A DNA stretch of 64,000 nt. Source: Sphingopyxis sp. 113P3 (GTDB taxonomy: Bacteria > Pseudomonadota > Alphaproteobacteria > Sphingomonadales > Sphingomonadaceae). This document shows positions 35,439 through 43,643 of the stretch, one piece after another. The stretch is from contig NZ_CP009453.1 in the NCBI RefSeq assembly GCF_001278035.1, positions 1-64,000 of the forward strand. The letters are read 5' to 3'. The stretch's first letter is position 1. Each line of letters begins with the position of its first letter. A program made the position numbers and the translations under genes. A model generated the notes under the pieces. It searched no databases. It was not told the DNA's origin and saw only the letters and a program-made list of their open reading frames with translations.

Positions 35439-36491
35439 TTACGCCAGCAGCACCGCGCGAATGGCATCGGCGTCGACGTGATCGTGCTCGGCAATGGCGA
35501 CCAGCGTGGTGCGGCGCGGCTCGTCAGGGCGCCACGGGCGATCGTACTGGTGCCGCACCCGCGCGCCCACCGCCTGCACCAGCAGCCGCATCGGCTTTCC
35601 CGCAACGGCGGCATAGCCCTTTACGCGCAGGATATGGTGATCGCGGGCCAGCGTCTCGATCCGCGCGACCAGCGCCGCCGGATCGGCGATCTCGCCCCAT
35701 TCGATAACGGTGCTGTCAAAGTCGTCGTGTTCGTGATCATCCTCACCATCATGGTGCGATGGGCGCGCGGCGATGTCGTCCTCGGCTGCGGCATCAAGCC
35801 CCAGGATCACACGCGGATCGACCACGCCTTCGGTCAGTTCTATCACCGGAACCGGGCGACTAAGCTCTGCCGCAATGATCGCGCGCGCGGCGGCTACGCC
35901 TTGGGGTCCGGCCAGATCGACCTTGGTCAGCAGGATCATGTCGGCGCAGGCCAGCTGATCCTCGAACACTTCCGACAGCGGCGTCTCGTGATCGATGCTC
36001 GGATCGGCGGCGCGCTGGGCGTCAAGCGCTGCCACATCGGGCGCGAACCGGCCTGCCGCGACCGCTTCGGCATCGGCCAGCGCCAGCACGCCGTCCACGG
36101 TGATCCGGCTGCGGATCGCAGGCCAGTCGAACGCCTTGAGCAGCGGCTTTGGCAACGCCAGACCCGATGTCTCGATCAGGATGTGATCGGGGCGCGGATC
36201 AAGCGCCAGCAGCTTTTCCACCGTCGGGATGAAATCGTCCGCCACGGTGCAGCAGATGCAGCCATTGGCCAGCTCTACGATGTTTTCCGCCGGGCAATCA
36301 GGAATGGCGCAGGACTGCAGAATCTCGCCATCCACACCCAGCGAACCGAATTCGTTGACCACCACGGCCAGCCTGCGGCCACCGGCATTGTGGATCAGGT
36401 GGCTGATGAGCGTGGTTTTCCCCGCGCCCAGAAAGCCCGTGATGATGGTGACCGGCACCTTGGACAGGGACGCCTTGGACAGGTCTGGCAT
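35439..36491 (-). CDS. cobW: CobW-type cobalt GTPase/metallochaperone
   Basis: A 350-residue G3E GTPase. ITGFLGAGKTTLISHLI is the P-loop, GCICCTVADD holds the CxCC metal motif, LIETSGLALPKPLL and LTKVDLAG complete the GTPase motifs, and a His/Asp-rich loop (SHHDGEDDHEHDD) lies near residue 235. CobW supplies cobalt to CobN. First gene of the riboswitch-led operon; ATG 36491 follows GGGGAAG, whereas the longer frame runs into the leader. Confidence 0.95.
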   Translation of the reverse strand: MPDLSKASLSKVPVTIITGFLGAGKTTLISHLIHNAGGRRLAVVVNEFGSLGVDGEILQSCAIPDCPAENIVELANGCICCTVADDFIPTVEKLLALDPRPDHILIETSGLALPKPLLKAFDWPAIRSRITVDGVLALADAEAVAAGRFAPDVAALDAQRAADPSIDHETPLSEVFEDQLACADMILLTKVDLAGPQGVAAARAIIAAELSRPVPVIELTEGVVDPRVILGLDAAAEDDIAARPSHHDGEDDHEHDDFDSTVIEWGEIADPAALVARIETLARDHHILRVKGYAAVAGKPMRLLVQAVGARVRHQYDRPWRPDEPRRTTLVAIAEHDHVDADAIRAVLLA

Positions 36492-36674
36492 AGTAACTTC
36501 CCCGCGCGCCAGAGCGAGACACGGCGGGGCTTGCCGGACAAGTCCGGTCGGCGCGCGACGACGGGCGGGCGCGACAAAGCACCCGTAACCACGCAACCCG
36601 TGCAGCCCCAGCCACACAGCTTCGTCGCTCAGACGGAGAGTTACCGTGCCGTGACCATCCCCTGGATCAGGCAA
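36492..36674 (-). promoter_or_regulatory. Expression platform and leader of cobW
   Basis: The leader between the B12 box and cobW holds an inverted repeat GTCGCTC (36624-36630, pairing with 36675-36681 GAGCGAC as read on the plus strand) enclosing about 44 nt. The conserved block TCGTCGCTCAGACGG at 36622-36636 is repeated in the same place behind the second riboswitch. This is a candidate switching hairpin. Further downstream the leader is GC-rich without obvious structure. Confidence 0.6.
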
Positions 36675-36892
36675 GAGCGACCGGTGCGCCGGCAGGTCTC
36701 CTGGCTCGCGGGTCACAGCTTGATGCACGCCTTCCCAGACTTGGCGCTTGCGCGCTGCCCAGTGGCTGCTCCTGAATTCAGGAGCATGTGCATCGCGCTA
36801 TCCGCTTACAGTTGCAGGGACAGCCACGGATTTGGGAGCACGCTCCCGCACCGCATTCCCGATTAAGCCCCTTGCGGGGCACCGGCGCGATC
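36675..36892 (-). ncRNA. Adenosylcobalamin riboswitch in front of cobW
   Basis: Read on the minus strand, the element starts with GATCGCGCCGGTGCC, continues with GGGAATGCGGTG, and ends with a perfect B12 box AGCCAGGAGACCTGCC (36691-36706). The conserved CTGCAACTGTAAGCGGATAG core is present. It should bind adenosylcobalamin and shut off the cob operon. 36893-36987 to the end of the permease gene holds nothing recognised. Confidence 0.95.
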
Positions 36893-36987
36893 ATTGAAGG
36901 GCGGGTTACCCCGATCCTTCACCGCGCGCTCTAGACGAAAATGCCAGCCAAGCCAATTGATGATGTTGCTTCACGCAACGTGGACGG

Positions 36988-38034
36988 TCAGGCACCGACC
37001 GAAACCTCGATTTCATCGAACCGCTTCCATCGATAGATCGCGTAACTCGCCAGCCAGCAGAACACGAAAAGACCGATGATGGCGAAGCCCAGACCATTGA
37101 AATTTTCACCCAGTTCAATGGCGATCCGCCATGGCGCACCCGTAAGGGCCAGCTTGTCGCCAATCAGGGCCAGCGTTTCGATTCCACCAATGACAATCGC
37201 CACGATGGCCGAGATCAGGGTGATGGTGATGTTGTAGTAGAGCTTGCGGATCGGCTTCACGAAGGCCCATTCATAAGCGCCCAGCATCACCACGCCGTCC
37301 GCCGTATCGATGAGGGCCATACCGACCGCGAACAGGGCGGGCAGGACCAGGATTGTCCCGATCGACAGGCCATCGGCGGCCTGGCTGGCCGACATGCCCA
37401 GAATGGCAACTTCGGTTGCTGTATCGAACCCAAGCCCGAACAGAAACCCCAGCGGGGCCATATGCCAGCTTTTGTTCACGAGGCGGAACATCGGCCTGAA
37501 CAGTCTGGAAAGCAGACCGCGCCCACCCAATAGCAGATCAAGATCGTCCTCGGCATAGCTGCCGCCTGCACGAACATGGGCAAAAGTCCGCCAGACAGAG
37601 CGCAGGATGACCAGGTTCATGCCGGCGATCGTGAACAGGAAAAGCGCGGAAATCACGGTTGCAATCACGCCACCGATTTCCTTGAAGGCGCCGAACTGCG
37701 ACAGCGCGCTGGCCGTCACCGCAATGATGATCGATGCTATGGCAATGATTCCGGAATGCCCGATCGCGAACCAGAATCCGACCGAAACCGGGCGCTGCCC
37801 GTCCTGCATCAGCTTGCGGGTCACATTGTCAATCGCCGCAATATGATCGGCATCAACCGCGTGACGCAGGCCCAGCCCCCAGGCAAGCACAGCGGTGCCG
37901 AGCATTAACGGCTGTGCATGAAACAGGCTGAATGCCCAGACCCAGACCCCAATGTTGGCGGCGATCAATCCGGCAAACAAGGCACCAATTCGTCGGCGCA
38001 GAGACAGGGATGGCAGTGACTTCGTGAGGTGCAT
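36988..38034 (-). CDS. NiCoT-family cobalt/nickel permease
   Basis: A 348-residue integral membrane protein of the HoxN/NixA/NhlF family. The signature RHAVDADHIAAIDNVTR lies in the second membrane segment, with GFWFAIGHSGIIAIASI, FLFGLGFDTATEVAILGMSA, and GMALIDTADGVVMLGAYEWAF following. Placement behind a B12 riboswitch and a TonB receptor, next to the cob operon, points to cobalt. ATG 38034 (MHLTKSLPSL) is chosen; the frame is open to 38106. 81 nt separate it from the receptor stop, so the two are probably cotranscribed. Confidence 0.92.
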   Translation of the reverse strand: MHLTKSLPSLSLRRRIGALFAGLIAANIGVWVWAFSLFHAQPLMLGTAVLAWGLGLRHAVDADHIAAIDNVTRKLMQDGQRPVSVGFWFAIGHSGIIAIASIIIAVTASALSQFGAFKEIGGVIATVISALFLFTIAGMNLVILRSVWRTFAHVRAGGSYAEDDLDLLLGGRGLLSRLFRPMFRLVNKSWHMAPLGFLFGLGFDTATEVAILGMSASQAADGLSIGTILVLPALFAVGMALIDTADGVVMLGAYEWAFVKPIRKLYYNITITLISAIVAIVIGGIETLALIGDKLALTGAPWRIAIELGENFNGLGFAIIGLFVFCWLASYAIYRWKRFDEIEVSVGA

Positions 38035-38115
38035 GATTGGCTCGGCGATTGAGGAATATACAAACGAAGGATGGCGCCGCAGACGTGCTGCAGCGCCGCC
38101 CATCAAGGGATTTCG

Positions 38116-40152
38116 CTAGAAATTGACCTTTGCGCCAATCCTCACAGTTCGAGGCTCGACCACGCGGCTCAACCGGCCTTCCACCGGAGCACCTGCATCG
38201 AAGGCGGGGATGTAGGACTCGTAATAATAGGCGATGTCCTTGTCCCGGCTGTCGAAGATGTTCAGCACTTCTCCAAATATCTCGACCTTCTTGCCCTTCC
38301 ACGCGGCCCGGGCATTCATGACGGTGCTGCCTCGATCCCGGACACTGTTGTCCTCGACAAGCGGAGAAGGTCCAAGGTGGCGCACCCGAATGCTGGCTTC
38401 CCAGGGATCAAGAATGATGGCGGCACCGGCTGAAGCCGCGTTCTCAAATGCATTGGGGATGTGATCGCCATTGTCGAAGCGCGCATGGCTGGCGGTATAG
38501 TTTCCATCAAGCGCAAGCCAAGGGAACGGCCGCCAGAAGGCGACGATTTCATAGCCATGACGCCCACTGGCACCCGACGGTTCAACAGCATTGGAATCGC
38601 CAATGAAACGAAGTTCGCTGCCGACATGCAGCCACCAGTAAGTCGCGGTTAACGTGACCCCGGAGAATTGAATGCGTCCTCCCAGTTCCTTGCCGATGCC
38701 GCGAACCAGAACGGGAACAGGCGTGTCCCTGTTGACCGCACCCCGAACATCGTTGGAATGGAATCCACGGCCCCAGTTGGCGTAGAGTTCAAGATGCGGC
38801 GTAACCTGATAGGCGATTGACGCCTTGGGAGAGAGAATCGACGCTGAGCCACTGCCTTCGCCCAGCGACGCCGCAACAGAATCTCGTGCACGCACGGAAT
38901 AGTGATAATAGTCCCCGCGAAGACCACCTGTCACACGCAGTCCCGCCAAGGGTTTCCAAGCGACTTCGCCGTAGAGCGCGGAAGACAATTCCCCGACCCG
39001 AAAGTGCCCGAGAGATTCAAGAAATGCGCGGGCAGCCGTTCGATCGACACCAACATTCCCGACGGCGTCGTATCTGTTTTCGGTGCCAAGGCTCACAGCC
39101 AGACTGTCAGCGATTTCCCAATGTTTTTGTGCGGACAGCCCGAGGACCCAACGCCGGTCGAACTGCTTGATCTGCGCGCTTGTGCCATCCGGATCGGTGT
39201 AAGTGGGGTTCGAGAACATCGACCAGTCGTAAAACTGGGCATAGACATTGGCGCGCCATGTCGGTTGCTTGACCGCGATGTTAGCCACCAGGCGCGTCGT
39301 CTCACCCCGCGCGGAAGGATCTGGAGAGCAGAACACATCCGCACACAACGCCGTGCCGATAATGCGCTCGGGGATTTGCTCGGTTGGGTGCCATGTCGCC
39401 CGGTAGGCATGGAGAGATGCCTCCAATGTGCCCGCACCGGTCGGCATGCTATATTTCGCGAACCCCGAGTAATGGCGCAGACGTTCAGGTTCCTGCCACG
39501 GTCCGTCATAGGCCTTGGCCTGGGCGACAAGCGTGAGGTCTCCGCCGCCCAGGTCGTGCAATGTTCCACCCGCAGCGACGCGGCGCCAACCATATGAACC
39601 AGTCTCGGCCGATGCCCATGGCCGGTCATAACCCTTGATGGTCGTCATATAGGCTGCTCCCGCCAGAGCGAAATCACCGCCATCGGCGCGGTAGGGCCCT
39701 TTACGAAAATCCTCCCGGCCCACGATCTCCGGAATGAGGCCGTTGAGGTCGAGATAGCCATGACCATGTCCGTGGGTACGAAAGTTCATCTGCACATCAT
39801 CGATATAGGTACTGAAGTCAGACCCATGGTCGAGGTTGAAACCGCGCAGGAAATACTGGTTGGCTTTGCCGCTCCCAGAATGCTGGGCTGCAACCAGCCC
39901 GGGCACCGCTTCCAGCAGTTCGGCCACGCGGAGAAGAGGCCGCACGAGGAGATCGGCCCCTCCGACGCTTCCTTCGCTCGCTGATTTGGCAGTGCCGATC
40001 ATGGCCTCACCGCGACCGAAAACCACAATGTCGTTACCCGCCACGACTGCATCCGCGCTTGTTTGCGATGCCTTTTCAGAGGTTTCGGCAAATGCCGGTT
40101 TTCCGATACAGATCAGCGCAAGGGCGCTGCTGGTAGTAATGGTCTTGATCAC
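38116..40152 (-). CDS. TonB-dependent outer-membrane receptor under B12 control
   Basis: A 678-residue TonB-dependent receptor with a signal peptide ending near AFA-ET, a plug domain (LLEAVPGLVAAQHSGSGKANQYFLRG, then FSTYIDDVQMNFRTHGHGHG), and a beta-barrel ending in RTVRIGAKVNF with terminal Phe. GTG 40152 follows GGGGGA. A TonB box is not obvious. It is not a close BtuB look-alike; with a cobalt-type permease and a B12 riboswitch it may import a cobalt chelate or a corrinoid. The HGHGHG repeat in the plug might touch metal. Substrate is inferred. Confidence 0.9.
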   Translation of the reverse strand: MIKTITTSSALALICIGKPAFAETSEKASQTSADAVVAGNDIVVFGRGEAMIGTAKSASEGSVGGADLLVRPLLRVAELLEAVPGLVAAQHSGSGKANQYFLRGFNLDHGSDFSTYIDDVQMNFRTHGHGHGYLDLNGLIPEIVGREDFRKGPYRADGGDFALAGAAYMTTIKGYDRPWASAETGSYGWRRVAAGGTLHDLGGGDLTLVAQAKAYDGPWQEPERLRHYSGFAKYSMPTGAGTLEASLHAYRATWHPTEQIPERIIGTALCADVFCSPDPSARGETTRLVANIAVKQPTWRANVYAQFYDWSMFSNPTYTDPDGTSAQIKQFDRRWVLGLSAQKHWEIADSLAVSLGTENRYDAVGNVGVDRTAARAFLESLGHFRVGELSSALYGEVAWKPLAGLRVTGGLRGDYYHYSVRARDSVAASLGEGSGSASILSPKASIAYQVTPHLELYANWGRGFHSNDVRGAVNRDTPVPVLVRGIGKELGGRIQFSGVTLTATYWWLHVGSELRFIGDSNAVEPSGASGRHGYEIVAFWRPFPWLALDGNYTASHARFDNGDHIPNAFENAASAGAAIILDPWEASIRVRHLGPSPLVEDNSVRDRGSTVMNARAAWKGKKVEIFGEVLNIFDSRDKDIAYYYESYIPAFDAGAPVEGRLSRVVEPRTVRIGAKVNF

Positions 40153-40327
40153 TAAATAGTCCCCCGGCGTCTTGCGACGTGGCCGGGGCAAACCCGCGCG
40201 AACGGGCGACACGCGCGGCGGCCGGACGCCATGGGCGGCCGACGCACGTCTCCGATGCGGCCCCAGCCGCTCGTTCGTCGCTCAGACGGAGTTCACCGTG
40301 CCGCAGCCATCCTCTGGACCAAGGCAA
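40153..40327 (-). promoter_or_regulatory. Leader and expression platform of the TonB receptor gene
   Basis: The block TCGTCGCTCAGACGG at 40275-40289 matches the cobW leader, and the GTCGCTC/GAGCGAC pair lies at 40277-40283 and 40328-40334, with the same 51-nt offset. Downstream is a GC-rich leader ending in GGGGGACTATTTA before the GTG. Confidence 0.55.
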
Positions 40328-40550
40328 GAGCGACCAGACGCCGGCAGGTCTCCTGGCTCACGGGTCACAGCTTGATGCACGCCTTCCCAGACCTCGCATG
40401 ATTTAGCGTCCGGCCCAGTGGCTGCCCCTTCCAAGAGGAGCGATGTACATCGCGCTATCCGCTTACAGTTGCAGAGACAGCCGCGGATTTGGAAGCAAGC
40501 TTCCGCACCGCATTCCCGATTAAGCCCCTTTCGGGGGCACCGGCGCGATC
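40328..40550 (-). ncRNA. Adenosylcobalamin riboswitch in front of the TonB receptor
   Basis: The minus strand carries GATCGCGCCGGTGCC at the 5' end (40536-40550), GGGAATGCGGTGCGG, the CTGCAACTGTAAGCGGATAG core, and a perfect B12 box at 40343-40358. It closely resembles the cobW riboswitch about 3.65 kb away. It should repress receptor and permease when B12 is plentiful. Confidence 0.95.
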
Positions 40551-40805
40551 AATGAAAGGCGGACTAGTCTGCCCGTCGATACCTCACCTAACTGAAGTGA
40601 TCGGAAAAGCCAATAACGCTTGGAGCAGGGATTGAATCAACGATTACTGCATCCCGCGCCACCATTGCCATTGGCACGGCCAGAGCGCACCAACCGCGCG
40701 CACTCGATTTGAATGGCGGGTGCTCCCCGTCAGCACCAATGGCACAGATTTGAGGTTGTGATTTAAGGAGGATTTGGGCTTCGTCGTAGTGACGAAGGAA
40801 CGAAG

Positions 40806-41192
40806 ATGAAGCCCAAATCCTCCAATGCAAAATCGCCGACCAAGGCCCCTGCGGAGCGGGTGGTGAAGGACATCCGGCGTGCAACCCGCCGGCACTTCTC
40901 GGCCGAAGACAAGATCCGCATCGTGCTGGATGGCCTGCGCGGCGAGGACAGCATCGCCGAGCTGTGCCGCAAGGAAGGCATTGCCCAGAGCCTGTATTAC
41001 ACCTGGTCGAAGGAGTTCATGGAAGCCGGCAAGCGCCGCCTGGCCGGCGACACCGCCCGTGCCGCGACCACTGGCGAGGTGCAGGATCTGCGCCGCGAAG
41101 CCCGCGCCCTGAAGGAATGCGTTGCCGACCTGACCCTGGAGAACCGCCTGCTCAAAAAAAGCATGATCGCGGATGGGGGCGACGACGAATGA
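40806..41192 (+). CDS. IS3-family transposase OrfA
   Basis: A 128-residue OrfA with an HTH (FSAEDKIRIVLDGLRGEDSI, then QSLYYTWSKEFMEAG) and a leucine-zipper-like C-terminus (LKECVADLTLENRLLKKS). It binds the IS ends. The stop overlaps the ATG of orfB (ATGA), and a run of seven A at 41154-41160 could allow a -1 frameshift into orfB, although the codon phase is not the classic slippery one. Confidence 0.9.
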   Translation: MKPKSSNAKSPTKAPAERVVKDIRRATRRHFSAEDKIRIVLDGLRGEDSIAELCRKEGIAQSLYYTWSKEFMEAGKRRLAGDTARAATTGEVQDLRREARALKECVADLTLENRLLKKSMIADGGDDE

Positions 41193-42169
41193 GGTATCCC
41201 GCCTCGGAGAAGCTCGAGATCATCCGGATCGTCGAGCAGTCGCACCTGCCCGCCAAACGCACGCTGGACCAGCTCGGCATCGCCCGTCGGACCTTCTACC
41301 GCTGGTATGACCGGTTCCTCGAAGGCGGCCCGGAGGCCTTGGAGGATCGGCCGTCGGCGCCGACCCGGGTGTGGAACCGCATCGGCGATGATATCCAGGA
41401 CCAGATCGTCGAGATGGCCCTGGACTACAGCGAACTGTCACCGCGCGAGCTGGCGGTGCGGTTCACCGACGAGAAGCGCTACTTCGTGTCGGAAGCCACG
41501 GTTTACCGCCTGTTGAAGGCCCATGATCTGATCACCAGCCCGGCCTATGTCGTGATCAAGGCCGCCGATCAGTTCCACACCAAGACCACCCGGCCGAACG
41601 AGATGTGGCAAACCGACTTCACCTACTTCAAGATCATCGGGTGGGGCTGGATGTACCTGTCGACCGTGCTCGACGACTTCTCGCGCTACATCATCGCCTG
41701 GAAACTGTGCACCAACATGCGGGCCGAGGACGTCACCGACACGCTGGACATGGCGCTGGCTGCCTCGGGCTGCGACAGCGCCACCGTGCTGCACAAACCC
41801 AGGCTGCTCAGCGATAACGGTCCCAGCTACATCGCTGGCGAACTGGCTGAATACATCGAAGCTCAGCAGATGAGTCATGTGCGCGGTGCACCGTGCCACC
41901 CTCAGACCCAGGGCAAGATCGAGCGCTGGCACCAGACTCTGAAGAACCGCATCCTGCTGGAGAACTACTTCCTGCCCGGCGACCTCGAGGCCCAGATCGA
42001 AGCCTTCGTCGAGCACTACAACAATCAACGTTACCACGAGAGCCTGAACAACGTGACGCCCGCCGACGCCTACTTCGGCAGGGCACCAGCCATCATCAAA
42101 CAGCGTGAAAGGATCAAACGACAGACCATCGAATATCGGCGCTTGCAACACCGCAAGCTCGCCGCTTAA
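41189..42169 (+). CDS. IS3-family transposase OrfB (DDE)
   Basis: A 326-residue integrase-core protein. HTH_21-like N-terminus (YPASEKLEIIRIVEQSHLP, ARRTFYRWYDRFLEGG), then the rve core with D in MWQTDFTYF, D in LSDNGPSYI, and E in QGKIERWHQTLK. The chosen ATG overlaps the orfA stop; a fused OrfAB would use the same frame. The gene looks intact. Confidence 0.9.
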   Translation: MRYPASEKLEIIRIVEQSHLPAKRTLDQLGIARRTFYRWYDRFLEGGPEALEDRPSAPTRVWNRIGDDIQDQIVEMALDYSELSPRELAVRFTDEKRYFVSEATVYRLLKAHDLITSPAYVVIKAADQFHTKTTRPNEMWQTDFTYFKIIGWGWMYLSTVLDDFSRYIIAWKLCTNMRAEDVTDTLDMALAASGCDSATVLHKPRLLSDNGPSYIAGELAEYIEAQQMSHVRGAPCHPQTQGKIERWHQTLKNRILLENYFLPGDLEAQIEAFVEHYNNQRYHESLNNVTPADAYFGRAPAIIKQRERIKRQTIEYRRLQHRKLAA

Positions 42170-42206
42170 AATCCAGCCCCTGACGAGGCCCGCACTCCGC
42201 TAATTT

Positions 42207-43541
42207 ACGCCGCGAGTTGTGCCAAATGTTCTGACGACGGACAATCTCGACAATCGTCGGGCGGTCCAGCACGATCACGTCCGAGCGCAGGCGGTACATG
42301 TCGAACATGCCAAGATCGGCGCCGCCCACGGTGACGATGCCGGTTTCGGGCACGCTCAGCCGCTTGAGCAGGCTGGCGAGGTTGCGTTCCACCCCGGCGG
42401 CGGCCAGCACGCCGACCTGTTCGCCGCTGCCCAGCGCGAAATCGAAGCGGTGCCCGTCGTGCGCCACGTCGCGCAGGCGGATAGCGCCATCGGGCGGGGT
42501 CGGCCCTTCGCCATCGGGCGTGGGTTCAAGCTTCACGTCCCAGAACAACGATAGCTCTTCGAGGCTGGCGGCCAGATCGTAGAACACTTCCAGATAGGTG
42601 CCGAGCTGGGCCACGCCATAGAACACGCCCGAAAGGATCAGTTCGGCAGCCACGAGCTGGCCGATCGACAGTTCGCCCTGCAGGATCAGCCAGCCGCCCA
42701 TCGCCAGCAGGCCCGAACTGGCAAAGGCATAGAGTGTCAGCAGCGCGATGGTCTGGCCGAAGGTGTGGCGGAAATGGCGGCGGTGCGCGGCGATGTAGGT
42801 TGCCGTCACCGCTTCGGTGCGGTCGATGGCGAACTGCATGTGGCGGCTGGATTTGTAGATGCCGTTCGATCCGCCCACGCTGCCCAGCCAGTGGGCGGTG
42901 GCGTGCTTGGCATGGCTCTTGGCGACGGTGCTTTTGAGCGAGGCATTGGCCCAGACCCGCCAGATCGTCACCACCAGCAGCACCAGCACGGCGTTGAACG
43001 CCAGGAAGAACGGGTGGTAGAAGCTGGTCACGATCAGCCCGACCAGGCTTTGCAGGACAATCGTGAACCCGGCGATCAGCAGGCTGGTCAGCGATTTCTG
43101 CACCACCACCATGTCGAAGAAGCGGTTGAACAGATCGCCGCGCCGCGCATCGACGAAGAACGGGTTCTGGGCATGGACCGCGCGCATGGTGATTTCGGCG
43201 GTCAGCCGGGCAAACAGGCGCCGTTCGAACTGCGCCAGCAAGGCCACGCGAAAGGCGCTGAGCATCGCCCATACCAGCAGCAGCACCAGCAGCACCCCGG
43301 CGAGCGTGAACAGCGGCGCGGGCAGGGCGATGTTGGCCACCGAATTGATCAGCAACTGCACCGAGATCGGCGTGGCCAGCGACAAAAGCGAAATTGCCGC
43401 ACCATAGAGCAGCGCCAGCCGCATGAATCCCGCGTCCGGCCCCAGCACCTGCCGGGTCCAGCGCGCGAAATCGCGGTAGGTGGGTGCGCGGTGGGCGTCG
43501 TGCCCGCCGCTGTCCCCATGCTGATCTGCCTGACCCGCCAT
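42207..43541 (-). pseudogene. ABC transporter (TMD-NBD) cut off by the IS
   Basis: The gene encodes a six-helix exporter-type membrane domain (FMRLALLYGAAISLLSLATP to GMSLIL-like segments) and the start of a nucleotide-binding domain. Where Walker A should be, the text is GVLAAAGVERNLASL, with no GK[ST], and the frame enters the IS 50 residues later, losing signature and Walker B. The last 30 residues to the stop at 42114 are IS-encoded. The degenerate NBD may predate the truncation, as some family members have one dead half. No peptidase domain precedes the membrane part. An OxyR-like operator lies just upstream. Confidence 0.75.
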
Positions 43542-43605
43542 TGTGTCCGTCTACATCCTTTCGCACGTGCAGCAAACTAGGTGGCGATACCGGGCCATAG
43601 CTGCA

Positions 43606-43643
43606 ATAGGGTAGTATCTATCTTTTCAATAGGTTTAACCTAT
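43606..43643. promoter_or_regulatory. OxyR-like operator upstream of the ABC gene
   Basis: Four half-sites, ATAG (43606), CTAT (43618), ATAG (43629) and CTAT (43640), lie in a row with gaps of 8, 7 and 7 nt. The OxyR consensus is four ATAG/CTAT elements with gaps of 7. The second pair forms the palindrome ATAGGTTTAACCTAT. The site is in the ABC promoter region and overlaps the end of the LysR-family gene. Confidence 0.5.

Larger units (their letters stand above)
40710..42206 (+). mobile_element. IS3-family insertion sequence
   Basis: About 1.5 kb with orfA and orfB in the IS3 arrangement. Ends are proposed from an imperfect inverted repeat: TGAATGGCGGGTGC... at 40710 and TAAATTAGCGGAGTGC... 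read inward from 42206, both reaching CGTCAG. The reading frame of the ABC transporter gene changes to IS sequence exactly there. No target duplication is seen. 40551-40709 contains no gene. Confidence 0.65.

Noticed and set aside
16063..35707. Many long rightward open frames opposite the cob genes, up to 627 codons
   Set aside because: They are high-GC shadow frames with Arg/Pro/Gly-rich text and no motifs. The opposite strand carries recognisable Cob enzymes throughout, except cobK, which is real.
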